Positions 37,076-46,042 of a DNA stretch of 64,000 bases are shown here, piece after piece. The stretch covers positions 62,001 through 126,000 of the forward strand of contig NZ_CP034693.1 of assembly GCF_004114375.1 (NCBI RefSeq), read 5' to 3'. A program made the position numbers and the translations under genes. The stretch comes from Halorubrum sp. BOL3-1. Lineage in GTDB: Archaea; Halobacteriota; Halobacteria; Halobacteriales; Haloferacaceae. A model generated the notes under the pieces. It was not told the DNA's origin. It worked only from the letters and a program-made list of their open reading frames with translations, and searched no databases. The stretch's first letter is position 1; every line of letters begins with the position of its first letter.

Positions 37076-39559
37076 ATGTCGCCCGACTCTACCCAACCAG
37101 ACCGATTGCGGGAGGTGCTTGAGGACTTCGTGGACAGCCTCGGCACTAGTGCTTCCGACGCCCACCTCGTTGAACGGGTTCTCGCAGGCGAGGAAACGCT
37201 CACGATCGACGCGCTAAGCAATCAGCCCGAGGAGTGGACTGAAGGGAATCTCATCTGGCCGTTGCTCGAGGCCGTCGGACTGAACCGTGAACCGGGTCGT
37301 CCCGCTAGCCAACGATCAGCTGCTGGCACGACTCAACGGGAGGCCCCTGATTTCCGTCTGGTCGAACGCGGCGGTGAATTCGTTCTAATCGGGGAAAACA
37401 AGTCTCCGAACAAGATCGAACGTGCCGAACAGGAGCTCGTCGGCGACTATCTCTCAAACAAGGCCTGGCCTGACTACGGGATCGCCACTGATGGATTCGA
37501 GTGGGTAGTCTATCGTGCCGAGCACGGAGGTGACTTCCTCGAATTCAGTGAGGTAGAGCGTGTGGACCTCCGACCAGTCATCAACGCTATTGCCCGTGAC
37601 CTCGGGTACTTGGGGTCTGGCAGTGTAGATGATGTCGATATCGAGGAGACGCTGGAAACGTTCGTCTCGGTGTTCAACCCGGAGGGCCTACACACGCTCC
37701 TGACCCAGACTGCTCCAAAAGAATTCCGCGACACTCGGAGCGCGGACATCGAGGAGTTCTACGAGCTGTACATCGAACTGTTGTTCGGCGAGAGCGATGA
37801 ACACGAGTACGACACGTGCCTCCGTGATGACATCCAGGCTCCACCGACGGCAACTGAGGAGGACCAAGACCTGTTTGCTGTCACATTGATGAATCGGCTA
37901 CTGTTCATCAAGTTCCTCGAAACGCGTGATGTCCTCCCAGACGGCTTCCTGCGGACACTAGTGCGAGACTACGAAGACAATGCCGAGTCGATCCCCGGAA
38001 CGCTCTACGAGGCGTATATCAAGCCGCTGTTCTACGATCTGTTCAATACAGACGAAGGTGAGCGCCGTCCAAAACTCCGAACGGGCCGATACGCAGATGT
38101 GCCGTATCTGAACGGTGGGCTCTTCCGTGAAAACGTCCCGAACGAGTCGCAGTACAACCTCGTGGACCGGACGCTCCCGACGGTCATCGAGGACCTCATC
38201 GAGGGGCACCGGTTGGAGATGAGCGGCCAGAACTTCGATCCGGCGATCCTCGGAAGCGTGTTCGAGAAGACGATCAACCACATCGGCGGCGAGGAAGGCC
38301 GCCAGAAAGAGATCGGCGCGTACTACACGCCCAACGACGTGACGCGCCATCTCTCCGAGCAGACGGTTGATCCGAAGGTGAAGGACCTCTTCATTGAGGC
38401 GTTCGTCAAGCACTCTGACGACGACGCCGAGGAGTACGTCCGCAGCCAGATCGAGCAGACAGACCTCAGTGAGATCCTGCGGCACGTCGAAGACGGCGCA
38501 GCGATGTACGGTGCGAACCCGAGCGCGTTAGAGGACGTCCTCGACCGGCTCACAGACCTGACCATTCTCGACCCAGCGTGCGGCTCTGGGCACTTTCTGA
38601 CGACAGCAATGGAAGAGCTCCACCAGGTACAACTCTCGCTCCTGCGTGGGCTCAACGGCGGCGAAGAGCCGTCGCCCCAGGAACGATACGACGCGAAGCA
38701 GGAGCTCGCACTCCACGCCATCTACGGCGTCGACGTGGACGACGTCGCCGTCGAGATCGCGAAGCTTCGGATCTGGCTGAAGATCATTGAGGGGAACAGC
38801 TGGAACGAGGAGTTCGGACGGCTCCCCAACATCGATGTGAATATCGTCGCCGGCAACTCTCTCGTTGGCTTCCCGGTCAGGGGGGATGTACAGACACAGT
38901 TCGGGGCTATCGATGAGCGGCTCCCGACGCTCGCCAAAAAGCGCCGTGCCTACAAGTTCGAGAACAAGGGCACGCGCCAAGAGGTGATGGAACTCGAACA
39001 ACGGATCCGCAAGGACCGTGATGAGAAGTTCCTCCGAAACCTAACTCACACGTTTGAGTCGGAGGTGACCAGCGTTGAGGAGTTTGATGCCCTCGTTGGG
39101 TCGATCCCCGGCGGCGAGTTCCACCCGACCGTGCAGTCTGTGAAGGTTCAGCGGTGGGATGAAGACGGCGACACGATCGCCCTCTCTGAAGAAGACAAGG
39201 AACTGCTTGCTGATTCCGGGTTCGAGTGGCAAGAGTGGCGGAACACGAACAAGAGCGCGACACTCGACGTCGGGGAGCGCATCCAAAACGCCGGCGGCGC
39301 ACGTGGCGAGCTCGCAGAACACCAAGACATCGTCGACGACCTCCGCCAGCTCCTCGACGCCGGGTTCATCTTCGACGCTGTCAACCGGCAGCCGACACGG
39401 TATGACCTCGACCATATCTCGGGGAAGCCGTTGCACTGGGACATCGAGTTCCCCGAGCTGCTCCCACTCGAGGAAGCCAACGGGATGCACCCCGAGATCG
39501 AGTTTGATATCGTCATCGGCAACCCGCCCTACGGCGATATCCTCAACCGGCTGTGTTGA
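37076..39559 (+). pseudogene. Type IIG (Eco57I-like) restriction-modification enzyme, N-terminal part, IS-disrupted
   Basis: The open frame gives 827 aa, the last few residues coming from the inserted IS. An N-terminal nuclease-like domain carries PDF...ENK (PD-(D/E)xK type, about residues 96-113). A helical region follows, then the N6-adenine methylase domain with motif I DPACGSGHFL (about 500) and motif IV NPPY (about 820). The IS enters at 39549, right after the NPPYGDIL coding sequence, so the target-recognition part is separated. Removing the IS plus one target copy restores a single 1170-aa frame. As it stands, the enzyme is very likely inactive. Confidence 0.9.
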
Positions 39560-40488
39560 ATCGCCATACGGCGGCAGGGTAGGTCGCTAAATCAAAGGAG
39601 CTGAAGCGGGAAACTGCGGTTGTCTATGACGCAAATCTCCCGCTTCATCGGGGAAGTTGTGCCGGTTGCTCAAAGAGTTACTGGCGATGGAGGCGAATCC
39701 GCCGCCCCGGAAGGCGGCGGCGGATTCGCCGACTACGCACTCGTTTCCCTCCACTGTCTGCGAATTTACCTCGACACATCCTATCGGATGACAATCGACC
39801 TACTCAAAGAGATGCCACAAATAATTGGGGAGATCGGCCTTGACGCGGCCGATCTCCCCGTGCCGTCCACGTTGTGTAAGGCGTTCGACCGGATCAGTAT
39901 GAGCGTCTGTCGAGTGCTGCTGCGCCAGTCGGCGCAGCTGCACGATCTCTCCGAACACGCCGCGATCGACGCCACATTCTACGAACGCTCAGCAGCGAGC
40001 CGCCACTACTGCCAGCGAATCAGCTACCACGTTCAGAAGCTGAAAGTCACGAAACTCGTCGATACAGCGTCTCAAGCTGTCCTTGACGTTCACTGCTCAA
40101 CCAACCGGGAAGGAAGTGACGCAGATCTCGCTGAGCAGATCGCCCGCCGGAACGCGGGCGATCTGCGGTCTCTCGCTGCCGATAAGGGCTACGACAAGCA
40201 ATCGCTCCGCGAAGGATTACGCGATCTCAGTATCAGACCGCTGATCAAGCACCGCATCTTCGCACCGTACGACCACGCACACAACGCCAGAATCGACGAT
40301 AACCGCTACAATCAGCGCTCTATGACCGAAACCGTGAACTCGGCTATGAAGCGCTCGCTCGGCTTCGCCGTGCGAGCGCGGTCGTGGTTCCGCGAGTTCC
40401 GTGAGATCGCTCTGATGTGTATGGTCTACAACATCAAGCGCTTTGTCAAACAGTGAATCTCTACGCCTTACAGCGATTCAACACAGCC
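39549..40488 (+). mobile_element. IS5-family insertion sequence (940 bp) inside the RM gene
   Basis: Terminal inverted repeats GGCTGTGTTGAATCG (left) and its exact complement (right) bound the element. An 8-bp target duplication CCTCAACC flanks it at 39541-39548 and 40489-40496. One uninterrupted transposase is inside. The ends resemble those of the element at 27795-28723 (both contain CTnTGTTGAA), so the two are related but distinct. Confidence 0.95.
39626..40456 (+). CDS. IS5-family transposase
   Basis: 276 aa from ATG 39626 (TTG at 39620 is an alternative). DDE residues lie in AAIDATFYERS, LAADKGYD and SMTETVNSAMKRSLG. It is similar in layout to the transposase at 27824 but clearly divergent in sequence. 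The frame is intact and the element has a fresh-looking target duplication. Confidence 0.92.
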   Translation: MTQISRFIGEVVPVAQRVTGDGGESAAPEGGGGFADYALVSLHCLRIYLDTSYRMTIDLLKEMPQIIGEIGLDAADLPVPSTLCKAFDRISMSVCRVLLRQSAQLHDLSEHAAIDATFYERSAASRHYCQRISYHVQKLKVTKLVDTASQAVLDVHCSTNREGSDADLAEQIARRNAGDLRSLAADKGYDKQSLREGLRDLSIRPLIKHRIFAPYDHAHNARIDDNRYNQRSMTETVNSAMKRSLGFAVRARSWFREFREIALMCMVYNIKRFVKQ

Positions 40489-41536
40489 CCTCAACCAGAA
40501 TGAGGAGATGTTCACCGCGCCGTACCTCACTGGGTCAGTAAACGATGTCTCAGCGCCGTTCGTCGAACGCCAGCTACAACTGACGGCCGAGCATGGCTAC
40601 TTCGGGAACGTCACGACCCTCCGGCTGATCTATCAGTCGTCGCTTGAGGAGTTCCACGATCTTCTCCGTTCCACGCTCGATCCCGCACGTGTGGCCTGTT
40701 TCGGGATGTGGGGACGGGTCGGCGTCTTCGAAAACGCCCTGGTCCGTGTTGCGCTCCTTTCGGGGCAGAAGAACACAGAGACGACAGGGACCATCCACAC
40801 AAGCGACTTCACCGTGTTCAACCGAGACAACAGACAGCATCGCTTCGAGAGTCTCGAATACAGTCCGGTCGATGGCCTGATCCTCCGAGACCGGATCGGA
40901 GGTGACGGTTCTGGTGGCCCGCTGCTCCCGAAGATCGGCGGAGACGTGAAGAGAGACATCTTGCTACAGCTGAAAGGCTACTCCCACACCATCTTCGAGG
41001 ACAAGTACGAACAGGATCCAACCGGAGAGGACGAGCACCCTGTATGGCGGCGCGAGGGAGCGGGATACTGGATCAATCCGATGATGGAAGAGTTATACGA
41101 GGCACGTGAAGTTGAGCCGGTATTCTTTGAGTCAGAATTGGAGCAGAAGACGGCATTCTTAGTGCTGAACTCCTCGCTGTACTACGTCTATTGGATGACG
41201 TACGGGAATCAGCATCACCACAATTGGACGCAGCTCTCGGCGTTCCCCTGGCCCGATGAATCCGTGGTGGAGGAGTACGAAGACGAGATTGTCGAACTCG
41301 CAGACACGCTCTGGTCGCAGATGAAAGACGGATTCAGTGGATCGAGCTTCCGGATGACTCCACTCCGGCCGATCGTCGACGACATCGATGTGCTGATGGG
41401 TGAGTTGTACGACCTGACGGACGAACAGGTTGTGTACACACAGAGCTATCTCACCGACCTCGGTGAGGGGAGTGCTCGGGCAGGGGGCGGCGATGAAGAT
41501 CTCACCTACAGCCCGGTTGTTGCTGAGACGGATTAG
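40489..41536 (+). pseudogene. Type IIG restriction-modification enzyme, C-terminal part
   Basis: This continues the frame of the gene cut at 39548 (after excision the join reads GDILNQNEEMF). It contains the rest of the methylase fold and the target-recognition region, ending with a short acidic tail. An internal ATG at 40508 could allow translation of a 342-aa fragment, but without motif I, motif IV and the nuclease it would have no catalytic function. Confidence 0.88.
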
Positions 41537-41918
41537 TTGTATACCCCTTCCTCGGACACCATACGCTCTCACAGAGGCTGCTACCGCGGGGCAGTGTTGG
41601 TTAATTCCGGGTGTTGTAGTTAAGACCTCTCACCGGCACCACGAGCGCCCAGCGGTTGATCGCCTCCAAGAGCATCAGGCGTCATCGGGAGCGGACTCGG
41701 TGTCGTCTCGCTCGTCTGGAACACACCCGAACTGTGAGGACCGGTGTCGACGTCGCCACAAGCGTCGCGAGAGGCAGAGTCGAGACCCTGCTCAACATAG
41801 AGGTACCGATCTCCAGACCGTGACGAGGTGGCGAGCAAGGAAGAGTTTTCCCGCGCCTTCACGCGCGCAAGGCCGGGCGAGCAGTGCGCCGGGGAGCGCT
41901 GCGAGAAAGGAGGTACAG
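41537..41918. other. Intergenic region between RM gene and TA pair
   Basis: No recognised gene. The right part is GC-rich and contains several small hairpins (for example around 41867-41905). It separates the convergent RM and antitoxin-like genes and may hold terminators for both. Confidence 0.35.
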
Positions 41919-42446
41919 TCAGGCGGGAGCAGCGTCGTCAGCCGAGTGGGGCGTCGAGATCTCGAGACTGACCTCGATAGTGTCGTAGGGCACGAACGCG
42001 CGCTTCGCCCGGCCAGCCTGCTCGAAGTGGACAATGTCGTACTCGGCAAGCACTTGGAGGTCGTCATGGACGGTCTTGACGTCACGGTCGAGTCGGTCGG
42101 CCAGCTGGCGGATGCTGTCCGGACGCTCGGCCATGATGCTCCGGAGGAGCTCGACCCGACGGTCGGTGAGGAGCGCCCGGAGGTCACTCGGGTTCTGGAA
42201 GTTGATGACGTGCGGCACCTCTTCGCCGGCTTCCCAGCGGTCGAGCCGGTCGAGCGCCTCCTGGCGGTGCGCCTGTTCGGAGTCGGACGTGATCCGGAGC
42301 ACCGAGGGGTAGTCTTCGAGGTCGCGGTCCTCAAGGAAGCCCGCCTCGGCTTCGACGTCGTCCATCACGATCTCCTCGTCACCGGGGTCGGTGCTGTTGA
42401 TGTCGTCGGTGTCGTCGGGCGTGTTGGTGTTGGATTCGTCGGGCAT
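41919..42446 (-). CDS. HTH antitoxin/regulator (HVO_A0114-like)
   Basis: 175 aa. An acidic N-terminal extension (about 1-45) precedes a winged helix-turn-helix with RALLTDRRVELLRSIMAE, SIRQLADRLDRDVKTVHDDLQVLAEYDIV. The family commonly follows a TumE-type gene. The gene starts 6 bp after the TumE stop, so the two are one operon. It probably neutralises TumE and represses the operon through the palindrome at 42801-42819. Confidence 0.82.
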   Translation of the reverse strand: MPDESNTNTPDDTDDINSTDPGDEEIVMDDVEAEAGFLEDRDLEDYPSVLRITSDSEQAHRQEALDRLDRWEAGEEVPHVINFQNPSDLRALLTDRRVELLRSIMAERPDSIRQLADRLDRDVKTVHDDLQVLAEYDIVHFEQAGRAKRAFVPYDTIEVSLEISTPHSADDAAPA

Positions 42447-42452
42447 GGTGGG

Positions 42453-42752
42453 TCACCTCTTACGGCGGTCGTCCATCTCGGTGTGGAACTCCTGGATGTG
42501 GGCTTTGAGACCGGTGTACTCGATGTCGTCGTAGACGCCATCGGGCGTGTGGTAGTGGTGACGATCAACGTTGGGATGATCCGGGAAGTTGTCGAACCGC
42601 AGGAGGGTTCGACCATCTTCGGCCATGTACTGGAACCGGTACTTGACCCCCTCGGGGTAGTCGTCGCTTTTGGGGACCCCGGTCGCGATCATCTCGTACC
42701 GGGAGCCGTCGTCGAACGTATCCTCGTCTTCGTAGATGACCGTCGATCCCAT
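42453..42752 (-). CDS. TumE-like toxin (DUF6516)
   Basis: 99 aa, small and soluble. Characteristic segments are DGSRYEMIATGVP...YPEGVKYRFQYM and RFDNFPDHPNVDRHHYH, as in the toxin-antitoxin TumE family (DUF6516). It is first in a two-gene operon with the HTH partner. The toxic mechanism for this family is not well established. A TATA-like ATTATTGTATG (reverse strand, near 42790) and a short leader fit an autoregulated promoter. Confidence 0.8.
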   Translation of the reverse strand: MGSTVIYEDEDTFDDGSRYEMIATGVPKSDDYPEGVKYRFQYMAEDGRTLLRFDNFPDHPNVDRHHYHTPDGVYDDIEYTGLKAHIQEFHTEMDDRRKR

Positions 42753-43292
42753 CTATGCTACCTATGTTGGTGTAACGGGTCAACATACAATAATCTTCCT
42801 GTTGGTGTCTGACACCAACGAACCGGTGGCAGGCGTCAGTCCTTGCTATTCGGGGCGCTGGCGCTTACCACCTCGGCGGCCACGACCTCGATACCGACAC
42901 CGGAAGCGTGGTGTGTTCTTAACCTACAATCTGCTGTCCCCCGACCAACTGTTGGTTAAGCTTCCTCGCTGTGAGGAATGGTTCGCAGAAGACAGCGTCA
43001 GAAGAGGCGGCGTTCCGGTGTCTCGGAGGTGTCGTCTTCGGGTGGGCTCCCCCGACTTATACCGGAGACATTTTTACTCGGAAGATTTATTACAACCCCC
43101 TCGCTCTCCGGGCTGTCTCAGTCACGGACGACGTCACCTGGAAAGAAGGGGCAGTCGCCCCATCGCTCTTCTCTCGACATCATCAGTACCCACCCGCTCG
43201 CAACCACTTGTAGTTCGGTATTGTTCAAAGAGCAGTTGTCCTGATGAGTTGCTCGTGAACACAATTAACCCCTCAACGCGAGAATGTGAGTT
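42753..43292. other. Intergenic region right of the TA promoter
   Basis: Beyond the operator there is no convincing gene. A near-palindrome ACCAACTGTTGGT lies around 42943-42955. Open frames here have poor composition. Confidence 0.35.
42766..42819. promoter_or_regulatory. Operator/promoter of the TumE-HTH operon
   Basis: GTTGGTGTC-T-GACACCAAC at 42801-42819 is a perfect 9-bp inverted repeat, and a matching half-site GTTGGTGT lies at 42766-42773. The TATA-like element sits between them, so a dimer bound at both sites would close the promoter. This is typical of autoregulated toxin-antitoxin operons. Confidence 0.6.
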
Positions 43293-43460
43293 ATGGCCCC
43301 TGACGAGGAGGAACTGGTAGTAGTGAAAGAAGGTGAGATGCTTCCGGACGAGCGGGAGGTTATTGCCGAACGCATCGAGTTGCTTGAGGAAGCTGACGAA
43401 GGTGATTTCCTCACTGTCGACGAGGTTGCGACAGAGCTCGAAATCGATCTTGACAGCTGA
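43293..43460 (+). CDS. Antitoxin-like acidic microprotein
   Basis: 55 aa. The frame has a stop two codons before the ATG, so the start is fixed. It is strongly acidic, with an N-terminal strand (EEELVVVKEGEML) and a C-terminal FLTVDEVATELEIDL that looks like a short helix-turn-helix or MerR-like fragment. Small proteins of this kind are often antitoxins. No toxin-like gene follows, so it may be an orphan. Family not certain. Confidence 0.5.
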   Translation: MAPDEEELVVVKEGEMLPDEREVIAERIELLEEADEGDFLTVDEVATELEIDLDS

Positions 43461-43703
43461 GTGTGTTGCGTCGGCAGATGGACCCATTCACTTTCGCACG
43501 TGACGGGCGAGCTGCGGGGACTGATCGGTATCCCGAATCTGTTACCAGTAGATTTGTAGAAATAGGGACCGCGTCGCTCAGCTCAGAGGACACGGTTCGT
43601 GATGGTGACCGCAGCGCTCAGTGCGAAAACGAGATTATCAAACTGACAGAGGTGTTGCTCGTGATTATTGCGCTAATCGGGTCGAGCCACCAGGGTGAAG
43701 CTC

Positions 43704-44069
43704 TCAATAGTCTCCGGCAGAGTCGAACACGTCGGTGAAATCCTGAAGAATATCTTGTGACGACTTCCCATCAGCACGAGATGGGATTGGATCTTCCCAG
43801 CATTCGATCTCGAGTGTTTGTGCGTCCGATATCGGATGCGGATCAGTTGTCACATTGAGAATTGCCGTATGATAGATAGCAAGGAGTCGGTGATCATGGA
43901 CACTAACGTGATCGATGCCAGCCCGATTCAGAACTGCTGGAATATCTGTGGGGCCAGAGAGAGATACCGAGACGGTTGGAGAATCCGGGTCACCCATACC
44001 ATCGATTCTCAGACGGATAAACCATCTGTGCTGGAGAGCCTCGAGATACTCGCGTTGATCGTTAGACAA
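43704..44069 (-). CDS. Hypothetical protein
   Basis: About 121 aa if it begins at TTG 44069, which overlaps the upstream stop (TTGTCTAA). A longer frame to 44129 has an unlikely basic start. Segments such as HRWFIRLRIDGMGDPDSPTVSVSL and IDHVSVHDHRLLAIYHTAI suggest a compact alpha/beta domain. It belongs with the two genes upstream on this strand. Function unknown. Confidence 0.5.
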   Translation of the reverse strand: MSNDQREYLEALQHRWFIRLRIDGMGDPDSPTVSVSLSGPTDIPAVLNRAGIDHVSVHDHRLLAIYHTAILNVTTDPHPISDAQTLEIECWEDPIPSRADGKSSQDILQDFTDVFDSAGDY

Positions 44070-44298
44070 ACGCCTGCGTCCGCTCTGCTGTGTGCTTGCT
44101 GACGACCTCGGTGACACCCTCGCGATCAAGCATCGCTTTGTGGAGCGCTTCCTCGATTGTTCTCAGCTCGCTTATTTCGTCGGCATCGTCGATTCCTTCC
44201 TCCCATGCTTCGCGTTCACCGGGTCGGAAGACTCCACGGTCGTCGAGCGCGGCGACCAGCTCAGACAGATCCTCGGAATACGCAGACAACTGCGCCAT
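44062..44298 (-). CDS. Hypothetical small helical acidic protein
   Basis: 78 aa, acidic, and predicted mainly helical (DLSELVAALDDRGVF, DEISELRTIEEALHKAML). It overlaps the next gene by a few bases, which supports a joint unit. No known domain. Confidence 0.5.
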   Translation of the reverse strand: MAQLSAYSEDLSELVAALDDRGVFRPGEREAWEEGIDDADEISELRTIEEALHKAMLDREGVTEVVSKHTAERTQAFV

Positions 44299-44519
44299 AT
44301 CCCATTTTCCATTCTGTATCTGGCTTAGGTCTTTCTTTCAGACTCGAATTCGTTCACTGTGATGTCCAGTGGAGTCCAGCAGACGATTAGTGAGCAGTAC
44401 GTGAGAAAACTGGTCCCCCAACTGGGTTGGTACTCTTGATCGGTAGCTCGAGAACACCCACGTCAGGGCCGACGTCGACCGTGGCGTGTCTCGCCTCCTC
44501 GTCACATCGCCGGACCGAC

Positions 44520-45512
44520 TCACCGGTCAGATCTCGAGCGCGTGTGATACGACTGTCCAGACTTGAACTCAGTGAGTTCCTCGATTCGGGATTCGAGCTC
44601 TTCGACTTCGTCGCGAAGTTGGTCGGCGTCGTCAGCATCGCTCGCCGCAAGCTGGTCTTTCAGCCCTTGGAGCCGTGTTTCCTTGCGATCTTCATCCACC
44701 TCGGCTTTCCGAACGTACTCGGTTTCTTCAGTCTCATAGACGTCGCTTTCGGCGACGTCGGTAACCTCAAGCGCATCGTCAACCTTCCCGCGGTCAACGC
44801 TCACCACCCGGTCACGGTCGATCCCGGCTGCTTCAAGCGTGTCCAGCACTTTGTCGTCGTCTTTAAGCGAGCGGTTCGTCCGAGCAGTCCGCTGGACCGA
44901 GCCGTACGATCCCGAGACAGGCCGGTCGTGATGGAGTCGATCTAAGAGCGTGTCAGCAATCTCCTTGCGGAGGTCGTCGGCATTCCGTTGGACGTCCGAG
45001 AGCAGGGTATACAGGTCGATGAGTACCCCTGTCTCCACCGCTTCAAGTGCTGTAACCTCGTGACGTTCCAGTGCGTCGACGAGCAAGAGCGCATCCGCGT
45101 AGACATCAAGATCGGGCTCTGTTCGCTCGTCGGGATCTGGGTCAGGAGGCGCGCCCTCATCAAGTAACAGTGAGGTGGTTGGCTCTTCGGTCTCGATAAT
45201 CACACCTCGGTCGTCGTTCACCTCGAATCGTGGATGGAGACTCAATACCGTCGGGTATGGATCCGCATCGGGTGGGAGCCGATCGAGGTCGAATCCGCCG
45301 GTAGAGTCGGATACCCGCCGATATAGCGTCTCGAACTGGTCTTGCTGGAGCGGTCTCGACTCACCGTTGTCTGTGAACCTGATGATGACACGGTGTTCCT
45401 GAACACCAGTGATCTGAAACCGGTCGTTCGAGAGTGGTGTCCGGAACGTGGCCCCTTCCGGAAGCTCATCTAACCGCTCAAGGAGATTATGCCAGCCAAC
45501 CCGAAACGACAT
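44520..45512 (-). CDS. Hypothetical protein with C-terminal coiled coil
   Basis: 330 aa from ATG 45512, chosen because a TATA-like ATTTAATC lies about 25-30 bp upstream on this strand, which fits a leaderless gene. An upstream GTG or ATG would place the start before the promoter. The N-terminal 65 residues (SFRVGWHNLLERLDELPEGATF, QDQFETLYRRV) look like a small beta domain. A long acidic middle follows, then a coiled coil (about 285-320, DQLRDEVEELESRIEEL). Function not recognised. Similar genes occur on haloarchaeal plasmids, which is my impression only. Confidence 0.6.
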   Translation of the reverse strand: MSFRVGWHNLLERLDELPEGATFRTPLSNDRFQITGVQEHRVIIRFTDNGESRPLQQDQFETLYRRVSDSTGGFDLDRLPPDADPYPTVLSLHPRFEVNDDRGVIIETEEPTTSLLLDEGAPPDPDPDERTEPDLDVYADALLLVDALERHEVTALEAVETGVLIDLYTLLSDVQRNADDLRKEIADTLLDRLHHDRPVSGSYGSVQRTARTNRSLKDDDKVLDTLEAAGIDRDRVVSVDRGKVDDALEVTDVAESDVYETEETEYVRKAEVDEDRKETRLQGLKDQLAASDADDADQLRDEVEELESRIEELTEFKSGQSYHTRSRSDR

Positions 45513-45747
45513 ATTCGTACTGAAACAGTCGGCGATTAAATGTTTGAGGTTGCTTACCACAGCTGTATCCGAGTGCGTGAACTCTCCGGTGAATTCACGG
45601 GACGGCGCTAACGTGAGACCCACAATAATTGCTAGTTACCCACTCTGGAGGCCGTAGGTCACCCAAATACGAATCCTGAGGCTACATGATAGTAATTAGA
45701 AATATGTCTGACGCTCGGCGTGAGTATTAAGACGGAGGCCGGCGCAA

Positions 45748-45865
45748 CATCGCAGTATGCACGGCTAGGCGATGTCAATAATGGGGGTAAGATCCCCTGG
45801 TGGCAGCAGGGGCCGCTTGGGAAGGGACAGGATGGCACCTGTCCGAAGGATGTCTCGTATCCTTC
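45748..45865 (+). ncRNA. Candidate structured RNA: four consecutive hairpins
   Basis: Four perfect stems follow one another in a gene-free stretch: CATCGC/GCGATG (45748-45753 with 45769-45774), CCCCTG/CAGGGG (45794-45799 with 45807-45812), GGACAGG/CCTGTCC (45825-45831 with 45838-45844) and GAAGGAT/ATCCTTC (45845-45851 with 45859-45865), then a T-rich tract TTTTCTT. A TATA-like GTATTAAG at 45723-45730 stands at the right distance upstream. GGGG at 45783-45786 could pair with the CCCC of stem 2 instead, giving an alternative fold. Not tRNA, 5S or any RNA I recognise. Confidence 0.4.
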
Positions 45866-46042
45866 TTTTCTTCCGAAGTGGTCTTAATGGTTGCGGTGGT
45901 GAGAGTCATCTCCGGCTTTCGCCGATAATCCCACCTGCTGTCTCTGAGACGGCCGATTACCGGATTTCGGCCGTAGCGTCGAGCACGTGCGCGGAGAGCG
46001 CACTATGCAGGACCACCCGGCTCATGGAGGTGTGCCAGCGGC

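Noticed and set aside
42736-43320. Rightward 194-codon frame past the TumE promoter
   Set aside because: Arg/Ser/Pro-rich composition without domains. It runs over the operator palindrome and has no promoter of its own.
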